From Geobacter sp. UBA6802 (GTDB lineage Bacteria; Desulfobacterota; Desulfuromonadia; Geobacterales; Pseudopelobacteraceae), in contig DKFG01000094.1 of the NCBI GenBank assembly GCA_002452325.1, forward strand, positions 181 to 22,116: DNA of 21,936 bases, in the 5' to 3' direction. Positions 7,468 to 14,102 of the stretch are shown piece after piece. Position 1 is the stretch's first letter. The number at the start of each line of letters is the position of its first letter. Both the position numbers and the translations under genes were made by a program. Under the pieces are notes generated by a model that was not told the origin of the DNA, did no database searches, and saw nothing but the letters and a program-made list of their open reading frames with translations.

Positions 7468-7828
7468 GACCATGAATGTCATACCGTTTGTGGACATCAT
7501 GCTGGTGCTTTTAACCATCGTACTGACCACCTCCAGCTTTATTGCCACCGGCAGAATACCGGTCAACCTGCCCCAGGCATCCAAAAGCGCAGCAGAAAAC
7601 CAGAAGACCCAACTGATTGAACTGGGGCCGGACGGCGAAATCTTCTACAACGGTAAAGGGGCAACCGCTGAATCACTCAAGGCGGTACTGCACCCGTTAA
7701 ACCGCGACATGCCGTTCATGGTACGGGCAGACCGAAACCTGCCACTGCAGAAATTTATTGATGTGATCGACCTGCTGAAACAGTTGCAGTTCACCAAGGT
7801 AGCCGTACAGACGGAAACAAAAAAATAG
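7448..7828 (+). CDS. exbD: ExbD proton channel partner
   Basis: 126 residues from ATG 7448, preceded by GGGAGA. The N-terminus MNVIPFVDIMLVLLTIVL holds the single membrane helix with the conserved Asp used in proton flow (PFVDIMLVLL). The periplasmic domain includes LPQASKS, IELGPDGEIFYNG and VRADRNLPLQKFIDVIDLLK, which match ExbD/TolR. It overlaps the end of exbB, and the three genes tonB-exbB-exbD form one unit. The longer reading from 7430 adds six unlikely residues. Confidence 0.88.
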   Translation: MDEKPFETMNVIPFVDIMLVLLTIVLTTSSFIATGRIPVNLPQASKSAAENQKTQLIELGPDGEIFYNGKGATAESLKAVLHPLNRDMPFMVRADRNLPLQKFIDVIDLLKQLQFTKVAVQTETKK

Positions 7829-7860
7829 TATTATCGGAATCTTAAATTTCTCCGTAGCTT

Positions 7861-7902
7861 CCAGCCAGCCACTCATTGCCGTTCAGGCATAAGCAGCCAG
7901 CC
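7861..7902 (+). repeat. CAGCCAGCC stem-loop repeat, copy C
   Basis: CCAGCCAGCCA (7861-7871), spacer CTCAT, hairpin TGCC-GTTCA-GGCA (7877-7889), spacer TAAG, then CAGCCAGCC (7894-7902). Nearly identical to copy D in front of the second receptor. It lies 76 nt upstream of the Fur-type box and 136 nt before feoA. Confidence 0.75.
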
Positions 7903-7978
7903 CCCATATAAAAATAACGGGTAAATACAAAGACGGCGCAGTGTAGCTCCTTATCCGGGCAATCATATAGCCATTCTC

Positions 7979-8003
7979 AATAATGATATAAATATTCATT
8001 ATT
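7979..8003. promoter_or_regulatory. Fur-type box in front of feoA
   Basis: A 25-bp AT-rich inverted repeat with perfect 8-bp arms AATAATGA (7979-7986) and TCATTATT (7996-8003). It closely resembles the Fur consensus (GATAATGATAATCATTATC). It ends 35 nt before the feoA start, a normal operator position. It would make feoA-feoB-fmdE-receptor repressed by iron-loaded Fur (inference). A TATAAAT within it could be a -10 element, but no clear -35 is seen. Confidence 0.7.
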
Positions 8004-8038
8004 TATTACGACAACATTTTTTGAGGAAATAATAAGCA

Positions 8039-8263
8039 ATGACCCTTGATCAGATACAGCCCGGCAATGACTGCCGGATTATTGATCTTTTCTCCAGAGA
8101 TAAACTTTGCAAACGCCTGTTAAGTATGGGATTTTTCCCTGGCCTTGAGTTGCGGGTGGTGCGAAACGCTCCCCTTAACGATCCGATGGAAATTAAAATC
8201 GGCACCAGCTTTCTCAGTCTGAGGCGACATGAGGCACGTTACATAGAGGTGGAACCAGCGTGA
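8039..8263 (+). CDS. feoA: FeoA, ferrous iron transport accessory protein
   Basis: 74 residues, the usual size for FeoA. An SH3-like fold is indicated by the opening MTLDQIQPGNDCRIIDL, LLSMGFFPGLELRVVRNAPLNDPMEIKIG and the ending ARYIEVEPA. FeoA is a small cytoplasmic partner of FeoB and is thought to affect its GTPase domain. GAGGAA lies 10 nt before the ATG. The stop overlaps the GTG start of feoB, so the two are coupled. A Fur-type box lies just upstream. Confidence 0.92.
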   Translation: MTLDQIQPGNDCRIIDLFSRDKLCKRLLSMGFFPGLELRVVRNAPLNDPMEIKIGTSFLSLRRHEARYIEVEPA

Positions 8264-10785
8264 GCAGGAACAGAACAGCTCGCATAGCACTGGCTGGTCA
8301 GCCCAACTGCGGTAAATCAACCCTGTTTAACGCACTGACCGGCGCAAACCAGCGGGTTGCCAACTGGCCAGGGGTGACGGTGGACAAACTGAGCGGCTGG
8401 ACCCGGATTTCAGACAGGAAGGTTGAAATCATCGATCTTCCCGGCACCTATAGCCTGACCTCATCATCACCGGAAGAACGGGTTACCCGTGGCTACCTGC
8501 TGCATGACAAACCAGACCTGGTGGTTAATGTGGTTGATGCCTCCAATCTGCGGCAAGGACTGTCTCTGACCTTGCAACTGCTAGAGATGGGGCTGCCGCT
8601 GATCGTTAACCTGAATATGATGGATGCAGCTGAAAAAACGGGGATTAAAATTACAATCTCCACACTGGAACGGCTGCTGCAGGTGCCGGTAATCCCTTCA
8701 ACCATGCATCGGAGCCAGGGCAAGCAGGAGCTGTTGCACGCCATTGGAGACCGGCTTTGGGAGCCGCGCCAACAGACTCCCTGCAAAATAGATTATGGAG
8801 CCATGGAAAGCTATCTGCAGGAGATGGAATCACGTCTTGCCGGGCATGTAACCGGTTCTGTATCACTCCCGTTGCGTTGGGCAACTGTCAAGCTGCTGGA
8901 AGGCGATGAACAGGTCAGAGCACAGTTGCGGGAAACCGTTGACAATGCTGCCTATCTGATCGGCTTTGCGAATGAACTCCGTTACCGTTATGAAGAGCAG
9001 CACCGCTATGCCCCTGAGCTGCATACGTCCAAAAGCAGACACCTGCAGGTCGGGCGTATCGTACAGATGGCAACCAGCCGTCCGGTCGTAAAAACAGCGC
9101 TGTCAGAAAAGATCGACCGGGTTGTCTGCAACCGTTTTGCCGGTCCGCTGATCCTGCTGGGGATCATGTATCTGCTGTACTACTGCTCCATTGTGCTTGG
9201 TTACAAGGTAACCGAATATACCTGGCCCCTGCTGGCCAAACTGCACCATCTGGCAGAAACAGTAACACCTGCCCCCGGATTTCTGGATATTCCTCTGATC
9301 AGGGGATATGCACTCTGGCTGACCGACAGCGTAACCGCCCTTTTGAACTACCTGCCGGTGTTTTTCATCCTGTTCCTGCTGATCGCCCTGCTTGAAGACA
9401 GCGGCTATATGCCCCGCATGGCCTTCATCACCGACCGTCTTCTACACCGGTTCGGGCTGCACGGCCAGTCGGTCCTGCCGATGGTGCTCAGCGGTGTGTA
9501 TGTAGGGGGTTGCGCCGTGCCGGGGGTGATGTCCTGCAAGGGGATTCCCGATGAACAGTCCCGTATGGCCACAATACTTACCCTGCCACTATTGAACTGC
9601 CAGGCCAAGGTGCCGCTCTATATCCTGCTGGTGAACGCCTATTTTACCCAACACAAAGGCTTTGCCATGTTTTTTATCTCCACCTTCAGCCTGCTGCTGG
9701 TGCTGCCGGTGGCAAAGCTGCTGACCCTCACCCTTTTGAAGAACAAGGAAACCGCACCGTTTGTGATGGAGATGCCAAGTTACCACCTGCCGACCCTGCG
9801 GGGTGTTCTGGGCAAGGCGTTTGAACGTATCTGGCAGTATCTGCGCAAGATCACGACCATTGTGGCTGCCGTGGCCAGCATCATCTTTGTGCTGCTTCAG
9901 TTTCCGGGATTAAGTACAGAGCGCCAGGCCCATTATGCCGGAGAACAGCAGCGGCTGCTTGATCAGTACCAAAAAGCAACCGCAGGAACCGTGTATCAAC
10001 AGTATGGCAACTCTGACACGGCGATCATGCCGCTTATGCTGTACCAGGATGCCTACAAAAAGGCGAAGCAAGGAGCCAGGGGGGATACTGCAACAGCAGC
10101 AGTTAATGCACGTTTTCAAAGGGAGCAGCCGCTGTTTTACACGCTGGTGCAGCCGGGCGAGGCGCCTGACGCGACGCGGGCCAACCGGGCACTGCGCAAA
10201 CTTGCCCACGGACGGGAACTGCTGCTGGTGGAGATGCGACAGGAACGGCTGGAAGGCAGCCTGCTGGGCAAGGCAGGAAAAGCCCTGGAGCCGCTCAGCC
10301 AATGGGCCGGGTTCGACTGGCGGGTCAATGTGGCGCTGCTGAGTTCGCTGGCGGCCAAGGAAAACAGCGTGGCAACCCTGGGGGCGCTCTACGAGCAGAC
10401 CGGCGGGGAGGCTCCACTGGAAGATCGCATATCCGGCCAGAATACCGGTTTCACACCACTGCATGCCCTGACCCTGATGCTGTTCATGGTGCTCTACCCT
10501 CCCTGCATTGCCACCTCTGTTGCGGTCAAGGTACAGACCGGTTCCTACCGCTGGATGCTGCTCTCCATCGGCTATCCGATCCTGCTGGGTTTTGGCGTGG
10601 CTGCACTGGTGTTTTCCATTGCACAGGCGGCAGAACTGACCGGACTGCAGGCCATGTACGGTTTTTATACCCTGGCTTTTGCTATCACCCTGGCAACAGG
10701 GCTGCTCAAAAAGAACAGCAAAACTATCATTGAACCGCAACCGGAACAGAATCTTGCAACCGTATGCAACGAAGCCGGACAATAA
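8260..10785 (+). CDS. feoB: FeoB, ferrous iron transporter
   Basis: 841 residues (E. coli FeoB has 773). The N-terminal G domain shows GQPNCGKST (13-21), a switch region with NWPGVTVDK and DLPGTYSL (59-66), and an NMMD motif where NxxD is expected. The membrane core has two gate regions: GGCAVPGVMSCKG with LPLLNCQAKVPLY, and LLSSLAAKENSVATLGALY. The start is GTG at 8260, overlapping the feoA stop. Extra length lies between the two gates: a hydrophilic stretch of roughly residues 550-680, rich in Gln, Lys and Arg. FeoB imports Fe(II) under anoxic conditions. It is the first of three genes after feoA, followed by the FmdE-domain protein and a receptor. Confidence 0.93.
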   Translation: MSRNRTARIALAGQPNCGKSTLFNALTGANQRVANWPGVTVDKLSGWTRISDRKVEIIDLPGTYSLTSSSPEERVTRGYLLHDKPDLVVNVVDASNLRQGLSLTLQLLEMGLPLIVNLNMMDAAEKTGIKITISTLERLLQVPVIPSTMHRSQGKQELLHAIGDRLWEPRQQTPCKIDYGAMESYLQEMESRLAGHVTGSVSLPLRWATVKLLEGDEQVRAQLRETVDNAAYLIGFANELRYRYEEQHRYAPELHTSKSRHLQVGRIVQMATSRPVVKTALSEKIDRVVCNRFAGPLILLGIMYLLYYCSIVLGYKVTEYTWPLLAKLHHLAETVTPAPGFLDIPLIRGYALWLTDSVTALLNYLPVFFILFLLIALLEDSGYMPRMAFITDRLLHRFGLHGQSVLPMVLSGVYVGGCAVPGVMSCKGIPDEQSRMATILTLPLLNCQAKVPLYILLVNAYFTQHKGFAMFFISTFSLLLVLPVAKLLTLTLLKNKETAPFVMEMPSYHLPTLRGVLGKAFERIWQYLRKITTIVAAVASIIFVLLQFPGLSTERQAHYAGEQQRLLDQYQKATAGTVYQQYGNSDTAIMPLMLYQDAYKKAKQGARGDTATAAVNARFQREQPLFYTLVQPGEAPDATRANRALRKLAHGRELLLVEMRQERLEGSLLGKAGKALEPLSQWAGFDWRVNVALLSSLAAKENSVATLGALYEQTGGEAPLEDRISGQNTGFTPLHALTLMLFMVLYPPCIATSVAVKVQTGSYRWMLLSIGYPILLGFGVAALVFSIAQAAELTGLQAMYGFYTLAFAITLATGLLKKNSKTIIEPQPEQNLATVCNEAGQ

Positions 10786-10831
10786 CGACACAGCGCAACA
10801 ACAGCGCAAACCACCAAAGGAGCAGCATAGT

Positions 10832-11566
10832 ATGAGATTCAAACTGCAGTACATCGCACTCTTCACCGTTTCTCTGTTAACCACCGTATCCACGGGCGCT
10901 GCCCTGGCTGACGATTGCATGTCATGTCACGCCAAAAACAGCGTAACCATCCGGGTTCCGCAGACGGCACCAATCAGGATCATGGCTGACGGCAAGGAAC
11001 AACAGATTACCCTGGCACAAGGGTTTAAATTCCATGGCCATGAATGTCCCGGCATGACCACCGCCTTTGTGGCCATCCGTCACGGCATCAAGCTGTTGTT
11101 CAAGGATACGATACCTGACCGGAACGACCTGCTGATCACCGCCATCACACCGGCAGGAGGTGTGAAGGATATGATTGATCTGGTGATGAAAGGCAGTAGT
11201 CCGTCTGACAAGACCTGGGCGCCGTCCGGTATGAAGCCTGACATTCAAGGCTTTGTATTTACCTTGATGCGTAAATCAACCAGCCAGGCGGTGGAAGTCA
11301 GACTGAAGCCATCACTGTTTCCTGATGACTTTTACCAGTTGAAACAGAAACAAAAGGGGAAAAAATCAACCACTGAAGAGGACCAGCGACTGCATGACTA
11401 TATCAAAAACATCATCCTCGGATTCCCAGCTAAACCTGCTGAAGAGCTGTTCGGAACGCCAAAACCATACAAGGTTATCCTGTGGGGTACCATACAAGAT
11501 GGTGAAATGGATCGCCATATCCGCAAAATGAGACAGATAGAAAAACAAAAACAGCTACAAAACTAA
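10832..11566 (+). CDS. exported FmdE-domain protein with a CxxCH heme c site
   Basis: 244 residues from ATG 10832 (AAAGGAG upstream; a longer in-frame reading would overlap feoB). A signal peptide (about 1-26, cut after ALA) is followed at once by CMSCH (29-33), a c-type heme attachment motif. The main domain carries FHGHECPGM (67-75) and AFVAIRHGIKLL, as in the FmdE family, named after a subunit encoded with molybdenum/tungsten formylmethanofuran dehydrogenases. The tail is Lys/Gln-rich. In FmdE proteins the GHxCPG motif lies at a metal site. The location in the periplasm and the gene order feoA-feoB-this-receptor suggest a part in iron or heme handling, perhaps binding or reducing Fe. CxxCH could instead bind a metal. 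Substrate unknown. Confidence 0.75.
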   Translation: MRFKLQYIALFTVSLLTTVSTGAALADDCMSCHAKNSVTIRVPQTAPIRIMADGKEQQITLAQGFKFHGHECPGMTTAFVAIRHGIKLLFKDTIPDRNDLLITAITPAGGVKDMIDLVMKGSSPSDKTWAPSGMKPDIQGFVFTLMRKSTSQAVEVRLKPSLFPDDFYQLKQKQKGKKSTTEEDQRLHDYIKNIILGFPAKPAEELFGTPKPYKVILWGTIQDGEMDRHIRKMRQIEKQKQLQN

Positions 11567-11581
11567 TCTGGAGGTCAGCGT

Positions 11582-13495
11582 ATGAAACCAACAACACAGG
11601 CGGTCCTGAAGCGCTCACTTGTTGCAGGATGTACCGCAGTATGCATCTCGGCTCCGTTTCTTGCACGGGCTGATCAGCCGCAACCTGCAGCTGATACCTT
11701 GCAGGATCTGGATAACGTGGTGGTAACCGCCACCATGACAGCAAAGACGCTTCAGGATGTACCAGGCTCCGTGAAAGTAATAACGGCAAAGGATATAAAA
11801 GAGATGAACGCCACCACCGTGGCAGAAGCCCTTGAAAACGCCACCGGCCTGATTGTCTCCTCTGAAACCGGTCGGGTCGCTGCCCCCAGCATCAGGGGCA
11901 CCAAAAGCAAGCAGACCCTGGTGCTGATCGACGGTAGACGTATGGCGGTGGGCTACGGTGATCTGGTGGATATCAAACAGATCCCGGTGGTGATGATTGA
12001 ACGGATCGAGGTTGTACGTGGCCCCTCATCATCCTTGTACGGTAGTGATGCCATCGGCGGTGTGGTTAACATCATCACCAAAAAACCGGCAAAAAAATGG
12101 AAGATGGAGGCCACAGGACAAGCTGGTATCAACCGGGAGGGTGAAGGGGGCGCCTATCTGGGTAGCGGGTACGGCAATGGCTATTATGACCGCTTCAGCC
12201 TGCTGGTAGGCGGCGAATATAATGCCAAAAACAAATGGAACCGAACTGACAACGACAGTCAGGATGACGGAGACAAAATCGGACAAGGTTTCGGAGCCGG
12301 ACGTTTTGCCCTTGACCTCACCAAAAATCAGTCTTTATCGGGCGGCTTTGAGTACAGCGACAGCAGCATGGAGGGTATACGCTTTATTGAAGGACTGGTG
12401 CGAAACAGGGATGCCGATGACACGCGACTTGGCTACTATCTGCAGTATGACGGCAAATTCGCCGACAATTATCAGATGATGCTGCGCTTGAACAGAAGCG
12501 AATATACCAACAAAATCACCTTAACCCCGGCATCAACAACCTCAGAAGAAGGCACCAAGGACAATAACCTGAATCAGGCTGAGGCCCGCTTCAGCGGCCT
12601 GTTCTTCAAACAGCATCTGATTACGGCAGGCCTTGAATACCGAGAAGAAGAACGAAAAGACGCCACCTCTAAGAAGATGGATGTCAACAATGTCAGCTTT
12701 TATCTGCAGGACGAATATCAGGTCTTCAAGCCGCTGTATCTGGTACTGGGGGGACGGTTTGACGACAACTCAAAATTCGGCTCCCAGTGGACTCCGCGTG
12801 TGTCTCTGATTTACGACATTCTGGACAATCTGCGCCTGAAAGGCTCTTACGGACGCGGCTTCCGCGCCCCCAGCATTACCGAGCTGTTTGTCACCTCATG
12901 GCGTCAGAAAGGAAAATATATTTATGAGCCGAATCAGAACCTGAAGGCTGAGAAATCAGAAAGTTATGAAGTGGGTATTGAAGGCGAGTACGGCAGTTAT
13001 CGCGGCAGCCTGACCCTGTTCAGGAATGAGCTGAAGGATATGATTGACGCGGTCTACTACAAATCAGTTGGTTCCGGTTCTGCCAAAAAGGACTACTACC
13101 AGTTCAGGAACATCTCAAAAGCAATGACCCAGGGGATAGAACTGGAAAGCAGTGTCAAATTGCCCTCCGGGTTTGACCTGTCCGGCAACGCCACCTGGCT
13201 GGAAACCGAGGACACCTCAACCGGCAAGGAACTTACCGGACAACCCAACTTCAAGGGCTATATCAAGCTGGGTTACACCGATAAAGGCTCTAAATTCCAC
13301 GCCAACGTACGGACATCATTCACCGGTAGAACCTACAACGGCACCGGCAGTGATGCGGGCTACCCACTGTTGCACTGCTACCTTTCCAAAGGAATAACAG
13401 ACAACTTCAAGATTTATGCAGGGGTTGAGAACATCCTTGATCGTGCCACCACCGAACCGACCTTTGTCTATACTGGTGTTAACATTACATTTTAG
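11582..13495 (+). CDS. TonB-dependent outer-membrane receptor (FRAP/NPNL-type)
   Basis: 637 residues. A signal peptide (about 1-30, cut near ARA) and a TonB-box-like DNVVVTATM are followed by the plug domain (TLQDVPGSVKVIT, IRGTKSKQTLVLIDGRR, IERIEVVRGPSSSLYGSDAIGGVVNIITK). A 22-strand barrel follows, ending in aromatic F (YTGVNITF). FRAPSITELF with PNQNLKAEKSESYEVG is close to the FRAP/NPNL pattern of heme receptors, although related motifs also occur in cobalamin and siderophore receptors. GGAGG lies 5 nt before the ATG and the gene starts 15 nt after the FmdE gene, so they are cotranscribed. Substrate is likely heme or an iron complex. Confidence 0.85.
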   Translation: MKPTTQAVLKRSLVAGCTAVCISAPFLARADQPQPAADTLQDLDNVVVTATMTAKTLQDVPGSVKVITAKDIKEMNATTVAEALENATGLIVSSETGRVAAPSIRGTKSKQTLVLIDGRRMAVGYGDLVDIKQIPVVMIERIEVVRGPSSSLYGSDAIGGVVNIITKKPAKKWKMEATGQAGINREGEGGAYLGSGYGNGYYDRFSLLVGGEYNAKNKWNRTDNDSQDDGDKIGQGFGAGRFALDLTKNQSLSGGFEYSDSSMEGIRFIEGLVRNRDADDTRLGYYLQYDGKFADNYQMMLRLNRSEYTNKITLTPASTTSEEGTKDNNLNQAEARFSGLFFKQHLITAGLEYREEERKDATSKKMDVNNVSFYLQDEYQVFKPLYLVLGGRFDDNSKFGSQWTPRVSLIYDILDNLRLKGSYGRGFRAPSITELFVTSWRQKGKYIYEPNQNLKAEKSESYEVGIEGEYGSYRGSLTLFRNELKDMIDAVYYKSVGSGSAKKDYYQFRNISKAMTQGIELESSVKLPSGFDLSGNATWLETEDTSTGKELTGQPNFKGYIKLGYTDKGSKFHANVRTSFTGRTYNGTGSDAGYPLLHCYLSKGITDNFKIYAGVENILDRATTEPTFVYTGVNITF

Positions 13496-13518
13496 CCCAT
13501 GACGTATTATTTGATACA

Positions 13519-13640
13519 CTCGCAAAATTTAAAAATCACAGTATTCGTTCATGCTTCGACAGGCTCAGCACGAACGGATTTTCAATAGGTTAGTCCGTTC
13601 GCCCTGAGCTTGTCGAAGGGTGATAAGAACTTTTTGCGAG
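13519..13640. repeat. REP/MITE-like inverted repeat element
   Basis: The core is a 24-bp imperfect inverted repeat (3 mismatches): CTTCGACAGGCTCAGCACG plus five more bases (13554-13577) and a right arm ending CTGAGCTTGTCGAAG (13595-13618), with a 17-nt spacer. This resembles the widespread interspersed repeat with CTGAGCTTGTCGAAGGG. Shorter arms CTCGCAAAA (13519-13527) and TTTTGCGAG (13632-13640) bracket it and might be terminal repeats. It lies between the first receptor and the NikL-like gene and may end transcription of the feo operon. Confidence 0.7.
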
Positions 13641-13674
13641 GGCATCATTATTTCACACTCAAAGGAGCATGAAC

Positions 13675-13995
13675 ATGAACAGAAAAACCATTATGAACAG
13701 CCTTCTGATTTCCGGCCTGCTGACCGCTTCTGCAGCTTTTGCCCATTCCCCCATGTGCAGTTGCTATGACAACGGTGACAAGACCATCACCTGCGAAGGG
13801 GCCTTCTCGGACGGCTCATCGGCGGCCGGAGTGACCATGCAGGTGAAAGGAGCCAACAACAAGGTCATTACCCAGGGCAAGATGGACAAGGTCGGCAACT
13901 ATACCTTCAAAAAGCCAGCTGGTGACTACAAGGTGGTCTTTGACGGTGGTCCTGGGCACCAGATTGAGATTAACGGGAAAAGTATCAAAAAATAA
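13675..13995 (+). CDS. small exported NikL/CbiL-like protein
   Basis: 106 residues from ATG 13675; the ATG at 13669 is only 1 nt after the GGAG and was rejected. The signal peptide (about 1-23, SAAFA) would leave His as the first mature residue, followed by SPMCSC and one more Cys (ITCEG). The rest forms a small beta domain: EGAFSDGSSAAGVTMQV, then GKMDKVGNYTFKKPAGDYKVV and GGPGHQIEI. This matches the periplasmic NikL/CbiL type of subunit from nickel/cobalt ECF transporters (SDG…, GDYKV…, GxGHR). No ECF membrane genes are adjacent, so it is a stand-alone copy, perhaps a metal or heme binder. Confidence is moderate on family, low on function. Confidence 0.6.
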   Translation: MNRKTIMNSLLISGLLTASAAFAHSPMCSCYDNGDKTITCEGAFSDGSSAAGVTMQVKGANNKVITQGKMDKVGNYTFKKPAGDYKVVFDGGPGHQIEINGKSIKK

Positions 13996-14009
13996 GACCT
14001 GAACAAGCT

Positions 14010-14022
14010 GTCCTTCAAGGAC
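14010..14022 (+). other. short hairpin before repeat copy D
   Basis: GTCCT-TCA-AGGAC, a 5-bp stem with a 3-nt loop, 15 nt after the stop of the NikL-like gene and 7 nt before repeat copy D. No T-run follows. It may be part of the leader of the second receptor. Confidence 0.4.
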
Positions 14023-14029
14023 ATCCACA

Positions 14030-14069
14030 CGCCAGCCACTCACTGCCGTTCCGGCACAAGCAGCCAGCC
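14030..14069 (+). repeat. CAGCCAGCC stem-loop repeat, copy D
   Basis: CGCCAGCCA (14030-14038), spacer CTCAC, hairpin TGCC-GTTCC-GGCA (14044-14056), spacer CAAG, then CAGCCAGCC (14061-14069). It lies 33 nt before the GTG start of the second receptor, close enough to touch translation. It differs from copy C at a few spacer and loop bases only. Confidence 0.75.
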
Positions 14070-14102
14070 CTCCTTTTAAACAGACAACTCAAGGAGACAA
14101 CT

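Noticed and set aside
7861..7902. Known riboswitch (cobalamin, c-di-GMP, NiCo) for the repeat element
   Set aside because: None of the conserved core sequences I know for these classes is present.
9910..10920. Reverse-strand reading frame of 336 codons
   Set aside because: It runs antisense to feoB and the FmdE gene, and no domain or ribosome site was found.
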